Shown one piece after another: positions 25,789 through 34,807 of a DNA stretch of 64,000 nt. The DNA lies in contig DATFDP010000120.1 in assembly GCA_035252015.1 (NCBI GenBank), positions 1 through 64,000 on the forward strand. Reading direction: 5' to 3'. Each line of letters starts with the position of its first letter. Position 1 is the stretch's first letter. The notes beneath the pieces were generated by a model that worked only from the letters and a program-made list of their open reading frames with translations, was not told the DNA's origin and made no database searches. Source of the DNA: JAICWP01 sp035252015. Lineage in GTDB: Bacteria; Acidobacteriota; Terriglobia; Terriglobales; Acidobacteriaceae. The position numbers were made by a program, and so were the translations under genes.

Positions 25789-26886
25789 TCAGGCGCGGGA
25801 AAGATAGCGCAACTCTTCGATGGCCTGCACCACGGCGCCGTCGGGCACCTCGCTGACGATTTCCGCCGCTCCGATGCGGGTGGGGAGCACGTAGTGAACC
25901 ACGCCGTTCATGGTCTTCTTATCATTTTTCAGGCGGCGGAAAACGCGTTTGCCGCGCGGCTCCACGCGGGGCAGTGTCGCCAGGGCGAGGACCGTGGAGA
26001 TGATGCGGCGGGCAGTGTCGGAGTCGGTCTTCTGCATGGCGGCGGCGATCATGGCGGAAGCCACCATGCCCCAGGCCACAGCTTCTCCATGCAGGAAGTG
26101 CTTGTAGCCGGTTTCGGCTTCGAGCGCATGGCCAATGGTGTGGCCGAAGTTGAGCACGCGCCGCAGGTCGCCTTCCTTCTCGTCCAGAGTAACAATGGCG
26201 GCCTTGACCTTAACGGTTTCAGTGATCAGCCATTCCAGCGCGGGAATGTCCCGCTGCAGGATGGGATCGCGGCCCTCTTCCAGCCGGGTGAAAATTTCCG
26301 CGTTGCTGATCACACCGCACTTCAACGCCTCGTAGAGACCGGAGCGGAATTCGCGCTCCGGCAAAGTGCTGAGCACGCTTGGGTCGGTGAGCACCGCGCG
26401 AGGCTGATGAAAGCGACCAATTAAGTTTTTGCCGTCGCGCAAGTTGACACCGGTTTTGCCGCCTACCGAAGCATCCACCTGCGCCAACAGCGTGGTGGGA
26501 ATTTGCACGTAGTCAATGCCCCGCATGTAAATGGAGGCGAGAAAGCCGGCCAAATCACCCACCACCCCCCCGCCGAAAGCGAGAATGACTGATTGCCGAT
26601 CAGCTCCCAGGCTCACCAGCTTGCGTGCCAGTCGCTCCACGGTGGACAAGGTCTTGTGCGATTCGCCTTCCGGCATCTCCACGACTTGCGCCTGCAGTCC
26701 GGAGTCGGCCAGCGACTTCATCAGCGGCTCCGAACATGCCTTACGCACCGCAGGCACGGTGATTAAGAAGCAGCGCGCGCTTGGCGACAAAATGTCGCGC
26801 AGGATTGAGCCGGCTCGGTTCAGCAGGCCGGCTTCAATGAAAATGTCGTAAGGATTGGACGGGATGGAGACAAGTACTTTTGCCAC
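25789..26886 (-). CDS. aroB: 3-dehydroquinate synthase
   Basis: The 365 aa enzyme converts DAHP to 3-dehydroquinate in the shikimate pathway. Visible signs are VILAFGGGVVGDLAGFLAS (NAD binding), PTTLLAQVDASVGGKTGVN and the zinc region NFGHTIGHALEAETGY with KHFLHGEAV. The GTG at 26886 (VAKVLVSIPSNPYDIFI) gives the family start. An upstream ATG at 26955 would add 23 residues without family likeness. TATCAT lies 6 nt before this GTG, again without a Shine-Dalgarno sequence. Confidence 0.93.
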   Translation of the reverse strand: MAKVLVSIPSNPYDIFIEAGLLNRAGSILRDILSPSARCFLITVPAVRKACSEPLMKSLADSGLQAQVVEMPEGESHKTLSTVERLARKLVSLGADRQSVILAFGGGVVGDLAGFLASIYMRGIDYVQIPTTLLAQVDASVGGKTGVNLRDGKNLIGRFHQPRAVLTDPSVLSTLPEREFRSGLYEALKCGVISNAEIFTRLEEGRDPILQRDIPALEWLITETVKVKAAIVTLDEKEGDLRRVLNFGHTIGHALEAETGYKHFLHGEAVAWGMVASAMIAAAMQKTDSDTARRIISTVLALATLPRVEPRGKRVFRRLKNDKKTMNGVVHYVLPTRIGAAEIVSEVPDGAVVQAIEELRYLSRA

Positions 26887-27103
26887 ATACCAATGATAGC
26901 GTAAGCGGCGCCATGTCGCGGAATTGCTTGCACATGGCGGGCTAACATCGGCCATTTATCAAATATCTGCCCGCGGAAACAGAGTTCCTGGTGATCAGAA
27001 CTGGGCAGAGAAGATTTCCCCAAACTGGAGGCAAACCCCGCCTGCCAGTGAACCTCTAAGTGCTCTACGCGCCATGTTCGAATCTCCATGGAGGTTTCTC
27101 TGA

Positions 27104-27559
27104 ATGCGTAAGACACTGTTATTAACCACGGTCCTGCTGGCGCTTTCGGCGTGGGTGTTCGCTCAGCAGGCTCCCAGCTCGCAGAGTTCTCCGGACAGCA
27201 GCCAGGGAACAACGAGCCAGGCTCCCAACTCGCAGAGTCCCCCAAGCAGCGGACAGGGGTCGCAATCTGCCGCCGGCCAAAATATGGTGCAAGGGTGCCT
27301 CGGCAACTCGGGCAACAACTACACCGTCACCGATAAGAGTGGCACCAGCTACATGCTTCAGCTTCCCCAAGGAGCCGACGGAAACGCCCTGAAGCCGCAC
27401 GTCGGGGAGGAGGTCCGCGTAGAGGGGACCACCTCTAACGGCGGCTCGAGCGCGTCGGGCGCCGCTTCAGCCGCGGGTCAGCCCAGCATTACCGTCAAGA
27501 ACATTTACCGGGTTTCCACTACCTGCAGCAACAAGTCGGGTGCGGCCCCCAAACAATAG
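27104..27559 (+). CDS. Secreted low-complexity protein with DUF5818-like domain
   Basis: The 151 aa product has a signal peptide (MRKTLLLTTVLLALSAWVFA), a Ser/Gln/Pro-rich repeat (PSSQSSPDSSQGTT, APNSQSPPSSGQGS), and a small beta domain. The domain reads VQGCLGNSGNNYTVTDKSG, then HVGEEVRVEGTTS and ITVKNIYRVSTTC. This OB-like, Cys-bearing domain is common in secreted acidobacterial proteins (DUF5818-like). The ATG has GGAGG 9 nt upstream, and a strong terminator follows. Function unknown; location periplasm or outside. Confidence 0.8.
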   Translation: MRKTLLLTTVLLALSAWVFAQQAPSSQSSPDSSQGTTSQAPNSQSPPSSGQGSQSAAGQNMVQGCLGNSGNNYTVTDKSGTSYMLQLPQGADGNALKPHVGEEVRVEGTTSNGGSSASGAASAAGQPSITVKNIYRVSTTCSNKSGAAPKQ

Positions 27560-27578
27560 CCGGTTCATAGCCTGATGA

Positions 27579-27614
27579 CCCAGCACTTCGGCAAAGTGCT
27601 GGGTTTTGTTTTTT
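27579..27614 (+). terminator. Rho-independent terminator
   Basis: CCCAGCACTT (27579-27588) pairs with AAGTGCTGGG (27594-27603) over a 5-nt loop, followed by TTTTGTTTTTT. It ends transcription of the secreted protein gene before the convergent terC. Confidence 0.93.
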
Positions 27615-27630
27615 AGTGAAGATAAATGAA

Positions 27631-27659
27631 AACCGCAGAGGATGCTGAGGGCGCAGAGG
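27631..27659. repeat. Copy of the ACCGCAGAGG word repeat
   Basis: AACCGCAGAGGATGCTGAGG followed by GCGCAGAGG recalls the repeat at 12001-12033. It lies between the terminator and terC. Confidence 0.55.
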
Positions 27660-27670
27660 TATTTTCGGGT

Positions 27671-28585
27671 TCACACCGGCTTCTTCTGTGGGTGAAGGAT
27701 GGAGGCCAGGACGGAGATTGCCAGCACGGCCCCCACCACGGCCAGAGCGGCTTCGGTGGGGATCCGGTAGTAATGGGAGACCAGCATTTTCGCGCCAATG
27801 AACATCAGGATGAGCGCCAGGCCATAGTGCAGGTAATGAAAAGCTTCCATCATGCCGGCCAGGGCGAAGTACATAGAGCGCAGGCCCAGGATGGCGAAGA
27901 CGTTTGAGGTATAGACAATAAACGTGTCAATGGTGATAGCCAGAATGGCGGGGATGGAATCGGCAGCAAAGAGAATGTCGGTGGTTTCCACCACCAGCAG
28001 TACGATCAGCAAGGGAGTGGCGTGGATGCCATTGTCGCGAACCAGGAACTTGCTGCCCACGAAGTCGGGCGTTACCGGCACCCACCGCCGGAACAGGCGC
28101 ACTACGCGGTTCTCGGAAGGATGCACCTCCATTTCCTTGCTGCGGAACAACTTGGCCCCGGTGTAAACCAGGAAGCCGCCAAACAGGTAGATGATCCAGT
28201 CGAAGCGGCGGATCAGCCCCACGCCCAGCACAATAAAAATGCCACGCATGAAGAGCGCCCCCAGAATGCCCCAGAAAAGCACCTTGTGCTGCTGCCACGC
28301 GGAAACGCGGAAATAACGAAAAATCAGGAGGAAGACAAATAAGTTATCAACACTAAGCGAGAGTTCGATGAGATAGCCGGTGGTGAATTCCAGGGCTGGG
28401 GTGCGCCCGCGCCAAACGTAAACCAGCACCGCGAAACCGGCAGCCAGGGAGATCCACATGATGCTCCAGCCCATGGCTTCGCGGAACTTGATGGTGTGGG
28501 CCCGCCGGTGAAAGACCCCGAGGTCCAAGGCCAGCATCACCAGCACAAACAGGTTGAACACGATCCAGAAGAGCAATTCGTGCAA
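27671..28585 (-). CDS. TerC-family integral membrane protein
   Basis: The 304 aa protein has about nine membrane segments and the TerC core: a first Asp in LALDLGVFHR, IELSLSVDNLFVFLLIFRYF and VVETTDILFAADSIPAILAI. Acidic residues within membrane segments suggest metal-ion movement; Alx and MeeY/MeeF are reported to export manganese. TerC genes often carry a yybP-ykoY riboswitch, but only 28 nt separate this start from the M28 gene upstream, so none fits. Probably cotranscribed with the M28 gene. Confidence 0.92.
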   Translation of the reverse strand: MHELLFWIVFNLFVLVMLALDLGVFHRRAHTIKFREAMGWSIMWISLAAGFAVLVYVWRGRTPALEFTTGYLIELSLSVDNLFVFLLIFRYFRVSAWQQHKVLFWGILGALFMRGIFIVLGVGLIRRFDWIIYLFGGFLVYTGAKLFRSKEMEVHPSENRVVRLFRRWVPVTPDFVGSKFLVRDNGIHATPLLIVLLVVETTDILFAADSIPAILAITIDTFIVYTSNVFAILGLRSMYFALAGMMEAFHYLHYGLALILMFIGAKMLVSHYYRIPTEAALAVVGAVLAISVLASILHPQKKPV

Positions 28586-28613
28586 GCTTGTCCTCGCTGC
28601 GGACGGCAGCCGA

Positions 28614-30131
28614 TTAGCGCGTCCGCCCGCGCTGGCCGCTTTCCCACGCCGGCCATACGCCCACCAGCTTCATCGTATCTTCAAGATGGGTTCCGTGCAG
28701 GAGTTGCCCGACCTGCTCGCGGTTCTGCCGTATGCCGAAGCGCTGGGGAGCGTTGACAATGCCCACCACGACGGCCGCAGCTTCCGCCACTTCCTTGCGC
28801 AGATTGCCCAGATCCACCTTGTCGTAGGTGTCAGACATGGCGTGGTAGTTCTGCATGTAGTTGGCGGCGTCCTGGTTTGCGACCAGCGTGGGCACGCCTT
28901 CCAGCAGAAAATCGAAGTTGTCGGTGCCCATATCTGCATCCTGAGTCAATTCGGTGACCCCCATTGAGCGGAGTGGTGCGATCAGGTCACGAACTGCGCT
29001 GGCCAAGTCGGTGCGTCCGCTGAGCGTAAAGCCGGTCACATGGCCGCTGCCGGAGTCGAAGATGACTGCGGCCAGAGCGTTGTCCAGTTCGCCACGATGC
29101 TGGCGGGCGTAGGCTTCCGAGCCTAACAGGCCTTCCTCTTCACCGGAGAAGAGCACAAAGCGAATGCTGCGCCGGGGCTGCACGCCGGAGGCATGTATGG
29201 CACGCAATGCATCAATCACCATGGCGGCGTTGCAGCCATTGTCGAGCGCGCCCGTGCCCAGTTCCCAGGAATCCAGGTGCGCGCCCAAAACCACGAACTG
29301 GTCGGGGTATTCGTTGCCGCGGATTTCGGCGATTACGTTGGCGGTGGTCACAGGCCCGCCTACCTGGTTGGAAATTTCCAGGTTGGCGTACACCTGGCGC
29401 CCGGAAGCCAGCAGGCGGGAAATACGGAGACCGTCTTCGCGAGCCACGATGACCTGGGGCATGGCTTCCAGTTCACCTGTCTGAGTGTCGGTGTGACGAT
29501 AGAGCAGGTCGTGGTCGCGTTCGGCTATCCAGGCGATGGCAACCGCCCGCCCGCGCAGCGCCCGCTCAATAATGGGCGGCACCCGGTTGTACTCCTCATT
29601 CAGGTCTTCCCACGTCCGGATAACTTTGCCGTGTACCAGCACAATACAACCGGCAATGTTGCCGGCGCGCATAAAGTCGTCGGGCGCGCCGTCCTTCACA
29701 TCCACGATGGGCACATGACGCACTGGATGCAGGGGTGGCGCCCAGGCGACAGAGACCGCATGCAGATTGAATTCCAGCGGCGACTCCACAGTGAAGCGGG
29801 TCTCGCCCTCGGCCCACGAATGGGGAATGGTGAACTTTTCCGCGTGCACGTTCTCGCCGCCCGCGGCCCGGAATGCCTCCTGCGCCCACTCGATAGCTTC
29901 GTCCATGGCTGGGGTGCTGGGGACCCGGCCGCCGATCTCGTCGGTCAGGTGCTGCAGGTTGCTTTCCAGGGGAGAAGGCTTGAGCGCCTCCGCTATGACG
30001 CGTTCCACCGCGGCGTCAGCCGCTACCGGTGATGGATCAGCGGCGGCATTGGCGACACTTCCCAGCACCAGACAGACAACCGGAAGCATAAGCAAACAGG
30101 CCACATAGGGCGGCAGGGTTAGTTTGGTCAT
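28614..30131 (-). CDS. Secreted M28-family metallopeptidase with PA domain
   Basis: The 505 aa protein has a signal peptide (PYVACLLMLPVVCLVLGSVA), a PA-like insertion (NIAGCIVLVHGKVIRTWEDL), and the M28 zinc core. Core ligands lie in VLGAHLDSWELGTGALDN (His, Asp), RFVLFSGEEEGLLGSEAYA (catalytic Glu), DADMGTDNFDF and a final NYHAMSDTYD. It is likely a broad aminopeptidase or carboxypeptidase of the periplasm. Start is ATG at 30131, with GTG one codon upstream also possible. It is divergent from the Rieske-fusion gene. Confidence 0.88.
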   Translation of the reverse strand: MTKLTLPPYVACLLMLPVVCLVLGSVANAAADPSPVAADAAVERVIAEALKPSPLESNLQHLTDEIGGRVPSTPAMDEAIEWAQEAFRAAGGENVHAEKFTIPHSWAEGETRFTVESPLEFNLHAVSVAWAPPLHPVRHVPIVDVKDGAPDDFMRAGNIAGCIVLVHGKVIRTWEDLNEEYNRVPPIIERALRGRAVAIAWIAERDHDLLYRHTDTQTGELEAMPQVIVAREDGLRISRLLASGRQVYANLEISNQVGGPVTTANVIAEIRGNEYPDQFVVLGAHLDSWELGTGALDNGCNAAMVIDALRAIHASGVQPRRSIRFVLFSGEEEGLLGSEAYARQHRGELDNALAAVIFDSGSGHVTGFTLSGRTDLASAVRDLIAPLRSMGVTELTQDADMGTDNFDFLLEGVPTLVANQDAANYMQNYHAMSDTYDKVDLGNLRKEVAEAAAVVVGIVNAPQRFGIRQNREQVGQLLHGTHLEDTMKLVGVWPAWESGQRGRTR

Positions 30132-30219
30132 CACCGCGCATTAGAAATGAAAAAAGCGATCCCGAAAAGGGCAAAGTAAGCAGGATTCCCCTGGCGCGCA
30201 TCCTAGTTACGGTGCAGAC

Positions 30220-30236
30220 GGCCGGAGCAGCCGGCC
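30220..30236 (+). other. Hairpin directly upstream of a Shine-Dalgarno sequence
   Basis: GGCCGG-AGCAG-CCGGCC is a perfect 6-bp stem ending where AGGAGG (30237-30242) begins. It could tune initiation at the ATG at 30248. It may also be chance in GC-rich DNA. Confidence 0.35.
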
Positions 30237-30247
30237 AGGAGGTCTAC

Positions 30248-31060
30248 ATGCGTGCGCGCGCCCAACTTCGCTCTCACCCCATCCATCCCATGCTAGTCGC
30301 GTTTCCCATCGGGCTGTGGATTGGCAGCTTCGGTTTTGATGTGGCAGCCCTGGCGGAAGGAGATCCTTCCCTGGCTGCCGCCGGATTTTACGCGGTGATC
30401 GGCGGCTGCGCCGGAGCGGTGCTGGCGGCCATCGCAGGCGCCACCGACTTGTTTGGCGTGGTGCCTTCGCGCTCTAGCGCTCAAAAACGGGGCTACATCC
30501 ACGCCCTGCTGAATGTGGCGGCGCTGGTCCTGTTCATCATCGTGGCTGCGCGCCGTGGGGGGCCGGGCGCCATGCCCGATGGCATTTCCATATTGCTTTC
30601 TGCCATTGGCGTAATCCTGATCCTGTGCTCCGGCTGGCTGGGCGGCACCCTGGTTTACCGCAACCAGATTGGTGTTGACCACCGGTACGCCAACGCCGGC
30701 CAGTGGCGTGAGCGTACGCTGGCGGGCTGGGACCAGCCCGTCTGCAACCAGAGCGAACTTGCAGATGGGCAGATGCTGCTGGCCGAGGTGAAAGGACTGA
30801 GAGTGGTCGTGGGACGCTGCCCGGAGGGCATGTTCGCGTTCAGCGATCACTGCACCCACAGAGGCGGTCCGCTTTCTGATGGCGCGCTGGTGGGATGCAC
30901 GGTGCAGTGTCCCTGGCACGGCTCACAATTCGACATTCGCACCGGGCACGTAGTGGCGGGTCCCGCCAGAAGCAATATCGAAACCTACCCTGTGGAAGTA
31001 CGTGGCGGCGAAGTGTTCGTTTCGCCCAACCGTATTCCGGAGAAGAAGGAAGCGGCCTAG
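30248..31060 (+). CDS. DUF2231 membrane domain fused to a Rieske [2Fe-2S] domain
   Basis: The 270 aa protein starts RSHPIHPMLVAFPIGLW, the DUF2231 opening, with four membrane segments to about residue 150 (ending GWLGGTLVYRNQIG). The C-terminal half is a Rieske domain with both cluster motifs, CTHRGG and CPWHGS. The Rieske part follows the last membrane segment and could pass electrons near the membrane. The partner is unknown. ATG at 30248 has AGGAGG 5 nt upstream. Confidence 0.9.
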   Translation: MRARAQLRSHPIHPMLVAFPIGLWIGSFGFDVAALAEGDPSLAAAGFYAVIGGCAGAVLAAIAGATDLFGVVPSRSSAQKRGYIHALLNVAALVLFIIVAARRGGPGAMPDGISILLSAIGVILILCSGWLGGTLVYRNQIGVDHRYANAGQWRERTLAGWDQPVCNQSELADGQMLLAEVKGLRVVVGRCPEGMFAFSDHCTHRGGPLSDGALVGCTVQCPWHGSQFDIRTGHVVAGPARSNIETYPVEVRGGEVFVSPNRIPEKKEAA

Positions 31061-31088
31061 CCGACACCAATTCTGCCGAAGACGAGCG

Positions 31089-32861
31089 CTAGACGTCTAA
31101 GCCGATGGAGCGCATCAGTTCCAGCCCGTTGCTCTTAGCCACCACACCCGGGCGCAGCCGGTAATCGAAGCGGATGCGCCCGTCCTCCAGCTCATCCTGA
31201 AAATGTACATTGCGGATTCGGCCGTCTAGCGGGCCGCTGATTTCCGCCAGCGCCAGGTCGTGGGTTGTAACCAGGCCAATGGCCCCGCGCTCGACCAGGG
31301 CACGTACAATGCCTTCCGCGCCGATGCGCCGGTCCATGGAGTTGGTGCCCTGCAGAAGTTCGTCGAGCAGGAACATCAGCTGCGGCTCCCCTCCGGCCAA
31401 ATCGAAGATATGGCGCAGGCGGGTTATTTCCGCGTAGAAGCGCGAGCTGCCCTCCTGCAGGGAATCGTTGATGCGGATGCTGGCACCGAGTTGCAGGGGA
31501 GTCAGTTGCAGGCGGCGGGCGCGCACGGTTCCCCCAGCCATGGCCAGCACGGTGTTGATGCCCACTGCGCGCAGCAGCGTGCTCTTGCCGGACATGTTGG
31601 AGCCGCTGACCAGCAGCACCCGCGCCTCCCGGCCCAGGCGCACGCTGTTGCACACGCACTTATCTGCCGCAATCAGAGGATGGCCCAATGCTTCGGCCTC
31701 AAACACAGCGGCGCCGGTTGCGAGCTCGGGAAACGTATCGCCAGGATGCTCATAACTGTAGGTGGCGAGCGAGAACAGCGCTTCCATCTGGCCAGTAGCC
31801 TCCAGCCACCGGCGCACCGCCGCGCCGTGATGGCGGCGCCAGGCTTCCGCCCAGAAGCCCACTTGCACTGTGTAGAGGATGCCCAGGTCGAGCACCCGCA
31901 GGAACATGTTGTCGCGTGAGTAGATGAAGTCAATGATGGTGCGCAGCTTGCCGATAGCGCGCGAGGGAGGCAGTTGCTGCGAAATCAGCTTCTGACCAAG
32001 GCTCTGCAGCCTTGGCGCCGAGAACGTCTCCTGCTCCAGCCGGGCCAGCACGGCGGAGAGCAAATCGAGGTCCTCGAACGCGTGCTCAGTGCCGAAAAGC
32101 GTCTGCTCCAGGGGCTGCTTGAACCGCCGGGCCACGACAACATTGATTCCAATCACGGCAAAGAAGGGCAGCATGTTGCCCCACACGCCCCAGATCACCG
32201 CCGTAGCGATGGCCGCCGCAGCCAAGATGGGCGCCACCACCCGTACCCAGCCCCACTGCAGTTGTACCGGACCTTCCGCCCATTGCAACAGGGCTTCGGG
32301 ATGAATGCCGACGTCTTCGCCCAATACACCCACGTCCTCGCGCAAAGCGAGCCGGTTGCGCAGGTCGGCAATGGCAGCTTGGCGGTGGCGGACCTCCTCA
32401 GGTCCAGCGGGCGCCATCAGCCAGCCGGCTAATGTTTCTTCGCCCATGCGGGTACGCGCCGTAGAAAGCAATTGGAAGAGGCTGGCAGTGCCGAACAGAT
32501 CGAGGTCGGCGGCATAAATGTGGTGCAGGTCTCGAAAACGCTCGCCGGTCGGTCCGATGCCTGCCCAGCGGTCCTCCACGCGAGCAATGCCGCGACGGTA
32601 GAGTTCGGCGGCGCGCTGAGCGCGAACGCGCGCCTGCAGAATCCTGGCGTGACGTACCGCTATCACAGCAAAGGCAGCAATGGGAACTGCCAGCCACCAG
32701 CCCGAAAAAGCGTGGCGGGCGAAGGCCCACCAGGCCATGACGGCAATCGCAATCCCCAGCAGCAGCCGCAGGTAGCCGATGCGGATATGCAGGCGCTCCA
32801 GTTGCGCAGCGCTCAACTCGCGCTCGTGCAAGCGGCGGGCGTATTCGTCATTGGGAGACAC
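31089..32861 (-). CDS. Membrane-anchored MutS-family ATPase
   Basis: The 590 aa protein ends in a MutS ATPase: Walker A SGSNMSGKST (419-428), the Walker B stretch MFLLDELLQGTNS, and GLVTTHDLALAEI. It lacks the mismatch-binding and connector domains of MutS1. The N-terminal part instead has two membrane segments (about 29-47, 54-70) and two more (about 207-225, 229-245), with MutS core helices after. I know such membrane-type MutS paralogues from Acidobacteria and Bacteroidetes; no mismatch-repair role is shown for them. It is flanked by a Rieske fusion (convergent) and a glutaminyl-cyclase-like gene. Confidence 0.88.
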   Translation of the reverse strand: MSPNDEYARRLHERELSAAQLERLHIRIGYLRLLLGIAIAVMAWWAFARHAFSGWWLAVPIAAFAVIAVRHARILQARVRAQRAAELYRRGIARVEDRWAGIGPTGERFRDLHHIYAADLDLFGTASLFQLLSTARTRMGEETLAGWLMAPAGPEEVRHRQAAIADLRNRLALREDVGVLGEDVGIHPEALLQWAEGPVQLQWGWVRVVAPILAAAAIATAVIWGVWGNMLPFFAVIGINVVVARRFKQPLEQTLFGTEHAFEDLDLLSAVLARLEQETFSAPRLQSLGQKLISQQLPPSRAIGKLRTIIDFIYSRDNMFLRVLDLGILYTVQVGFWAEAWRRHHGAAVRRWLEATGQMEALFSLATYSYEHPGDTFPELATGAAVFEAEALGHPLIAADKCVCNSVRLGREARVLLVSGSNMSGKSTLLRAVGINTVLAMAGGTVRARRLQLTPLQLGASIRINDSLQEGSSRFYAEITRLRHIFDLAGGEPQLMFLLDELLQGTNSMDRRIGAEGIVRALVERGAIGLVTTHDLALAEISGPLDGRIRNVHFQDELEDGRIRFDYRLRPGVVAKSNGLELMRSIGLDV

Positions 32862-32922
32862 TCTAGGGAGAATGTATCAGACGGCGGAGGTACTCTCTCC
32901 GCTACGTAAGCTGACCGGAGTC

Positions 32923-32994
32923 CTTCAGGCGCGAAGTATCTCGCTTGCACCGCGAACAACGGGGTGGCGCACGCGAGATGCTTCGGGGCTGAAG
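32923..32994. repeat. Long imperfect inverted repeat (22-nt arms)
   Basis: Arms 32923-32944 and 32973-32994 match at 19 of 22 positions (CTTCAG...CGAAG.ATCTCGC) around a 28-nt loop. The arm recalls the repeat at 62566-62590 (CTTCAGTCCCGAGGGATCTT). It lies in the gene-free spacer 32862-33129. It may be a small dispersed element. Confidence 0.65.
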
Positions 32995-33129
32995 TGCCTG
33001 TGCCTTACTCCAGTTCAAGAGCGCCGATTTGAATTTTGAACGGATGACGCTCAGCGCAACGTCGCGACAGCCGTCGAGGCGCGATGAACAAAAGCGCCGA
33101 TAACGCCAGCAACAAGAGTGGCGCAGACG

Positions 33130-34152
33130 CTACTTATGCGCGGGCAAGAGGCGCGCGGTCTCGAGCATGACATCCCCCACAATCTGCAGGCTCTGCGAGC
33201 TCAGCTTGTCGATGGTGTCCTGCGGGCTGTGCCAGAAAACGTTGTTGTAGCCGTAGGAGAAATCAATCAGGTCGGCCACAGGCACGCCGATGCGGGCGAA
33301 GGGAAGGTGGTCGTCTTCCACGGCATTGAGGCGCTGAAAGAAATGTGATTGGTAGCCCAGCTGCGTGGCCGCTTGGCCGACCAGGTCCTCCAGCCAAGGA
33401 GTAGAGTTCTGGTCGCGGTCAATGTCCAGGTCCTTGTCCCCGATCATGTCGGCCAGCAGGAACGCTTTTATCTTTTTGGCGGTGCCTTCCCTCTGCCATT
33501 TGTCAGCCAGATGCTTCGCCCCGTAGACGCTGTCGCTATCGCTCCAGCGCTTAATTGCCTCTTCCCCATCCAGCCACACCAGCCAAATGCTGTAGCCCGG
33601 GCGATTTTTCTGGGCGCGCAGATAGTCGGCGACAGCGAGCAGCAGCCCGGTATCGGAGGCAGCATCATTGGCGCCGACAAAGTCTTTGCGCCCATAAAGC
33701 GTGTCGTAGTGTCCGGCGAGCACGATGATACCGTCCTGTGCTCCAGGAAATTTGGCAATAAAGTTGACCATGGGCAGATTGCCCGCTGGTGTGGAAGCGG
33801 TAAAAGCATCTTCCTCCAGGCTGTCGCGTTTCAGGCGCGCGCGCAGGAAATCCTCCGTTTTCTTATGGCCGGCGCTGGTGAGATAGCGTGGTCCGAAGCT
33901 GACCACCTGGCGCACATAGTCCATCGCTTTGGCGCTATCAATGTGGGGCGGCGGTGTGGTGTCAGGCAGAAGCGCTTCGCTGGCAGGAGCGGTTTCCGCC
34001 AGGGCAGCAGGCCTGGCGGAAGCTCCTTCGGAGCTCTTCGTGTCTGCCGGCTTGCTTTGCGTGCAGGCGCACAAACCGGCAACCATCAAGCTAAGCATGA
34101 GGCTGCACATAACGTTGGCCACAGTTCCCTGCCCTCCTCGCCTCGCACTCAT
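33130..34152 (-). CDS. M28-fold lipoprotein, glutaminyl-peptide cyclotransferase-like
   Basis: The 340 aa protein has a lipoprotein signal ending LCAC and a M28 fold. The pattern matches glutaminyl cyclases: VLAGHYDTLYGRKDFVGAND, WLVWLDGEEAIKRWSDSDS, LLADMIGDKDLDIDRDQNST, VEDDHLPFARIGVPVADLID and WHSPQDTIDKLS. These enzymes form N-terminal pyroglutamate; a peptidase role cannot be excluded. The metal ligands His, Asp, Glu and the later DDH.PF are present. Start is ATG at 34152, with a later in-frame GTG possible. It would act at the outer face of a membrane. Confidence 0.87.
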   Translation of the reverse strand: MSARRGGQGTVANVMCSLMLSLMVAGLCACTQSKPADTKSSEGASARPAALAETAPASEALLPDTTPPPHIDSAKAMDYVRQVVSFGPRYLTSAGHKKTEDFLRARLKRDSLEEDAFTASTPAGNLPMVNFIAKFPGAQDGIIVLAGHYDTLYGRKDFVGANDAASDTGLLLAVADYLRAQKNRPGYSIWLVWLDGEEAIKRWSDSDSVYGAKHLADKWQREGTAKKIKAFLLADMIGDKDLDIDRDQNSTPWLEDLVGQAATQLGYQSHFFQRLNAVEDDHLPFARIGVPVADLIDFSYGYNNVFWHSPQDTIDKLSSQSLQIVGDVMLETARLLPAHK

Positions 34153-34807
34153 GGATTATCGCTTCCACTTGGCCGCCACGCCCGTCTCCCTCAGGATGCA
34201 CCAGCCCAATACATCGGTCGTCGGTCATCAGAAGATAAACGATTGTATCAATTGGCCTTTGTGGCTTTCTCAAGATGGGAGGCGGACTGGGCGGCGATAA
34301 CGCTGGTTCGGACTCGCTTACTCTTACTTTGGAAAGAAAGAGGAGTTCGGGGAAGCAGAAGGTATCGGCCTAAAACGAAAAAATTCCTCGTGTCGGTGAG
34401 GCCCGACGTGGCGGTGAGGCAGTGTCAACTTGTCTTTGAGAGCGAAGGCGACGTGAAGATTTTCATAAACCAGTTCGCACAGCTCCCAACTCTGCTGTCT
34501 TAAGTCTGCGCTTTCGATTCGAAGTTGCCAACTTGCCTCACGGGTTAACCAGAACGCTGCGAACCGCTCCCGGGCTGGCATCTGCTTATTCATCAGAACC
34601 AAATGGTACTGCGGTTGAGCAACCTGTCAACCAAGAATGTGCGTTTTAACGCCGAAACGCTGGGTCAAGAAATTGGCAATGGCGGGGCACGGTTTCTTCA
34701 TTATTCGGCAAGCTAGTCCCAAAGAGCCACGCCCCAAAAATCATTCCCATCAGAAAGCCAAGCATGGACATGGTCGGGCAGTCATTATCAGACCGAAATG
34801 ACGAGGC
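34153..34807. other. Long spacer without a convincing gene
   Basis: 655 bp between the cyclase-like gene and tatC. The only minus-strand frame of note (34324-34602, 92 aa, starting MVLMNKQMPARER) has no recognised domain, no ribosome binding site and no neighbour link. GC content is lower than in the flanking genes, which suggests non-coding or decayed sequence. Confidence 0.4.

Noticed and set aside
27034..27050. 15-mer CCCCGCCTGCCAGTG shared with 36550-36565, both near DUF5818-like genes
   Set aside because: Orientation relative to the genes differs, and a 15-base match is expected about once by chance in a GC-rich 64 kb window.
28586..28613. yybP-ykoY manganese riboswitch before terC
   Set aside because: Only 28 nt separate terC from the upstream gene on the same strand; there is no room for the riboswitch.
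34324..34602. 92 aa minus-strand reading frame as a gene
   Set aside because: No ribosome binding site, no known motif, low-GC surroundings; kept only as part of the spacer note.
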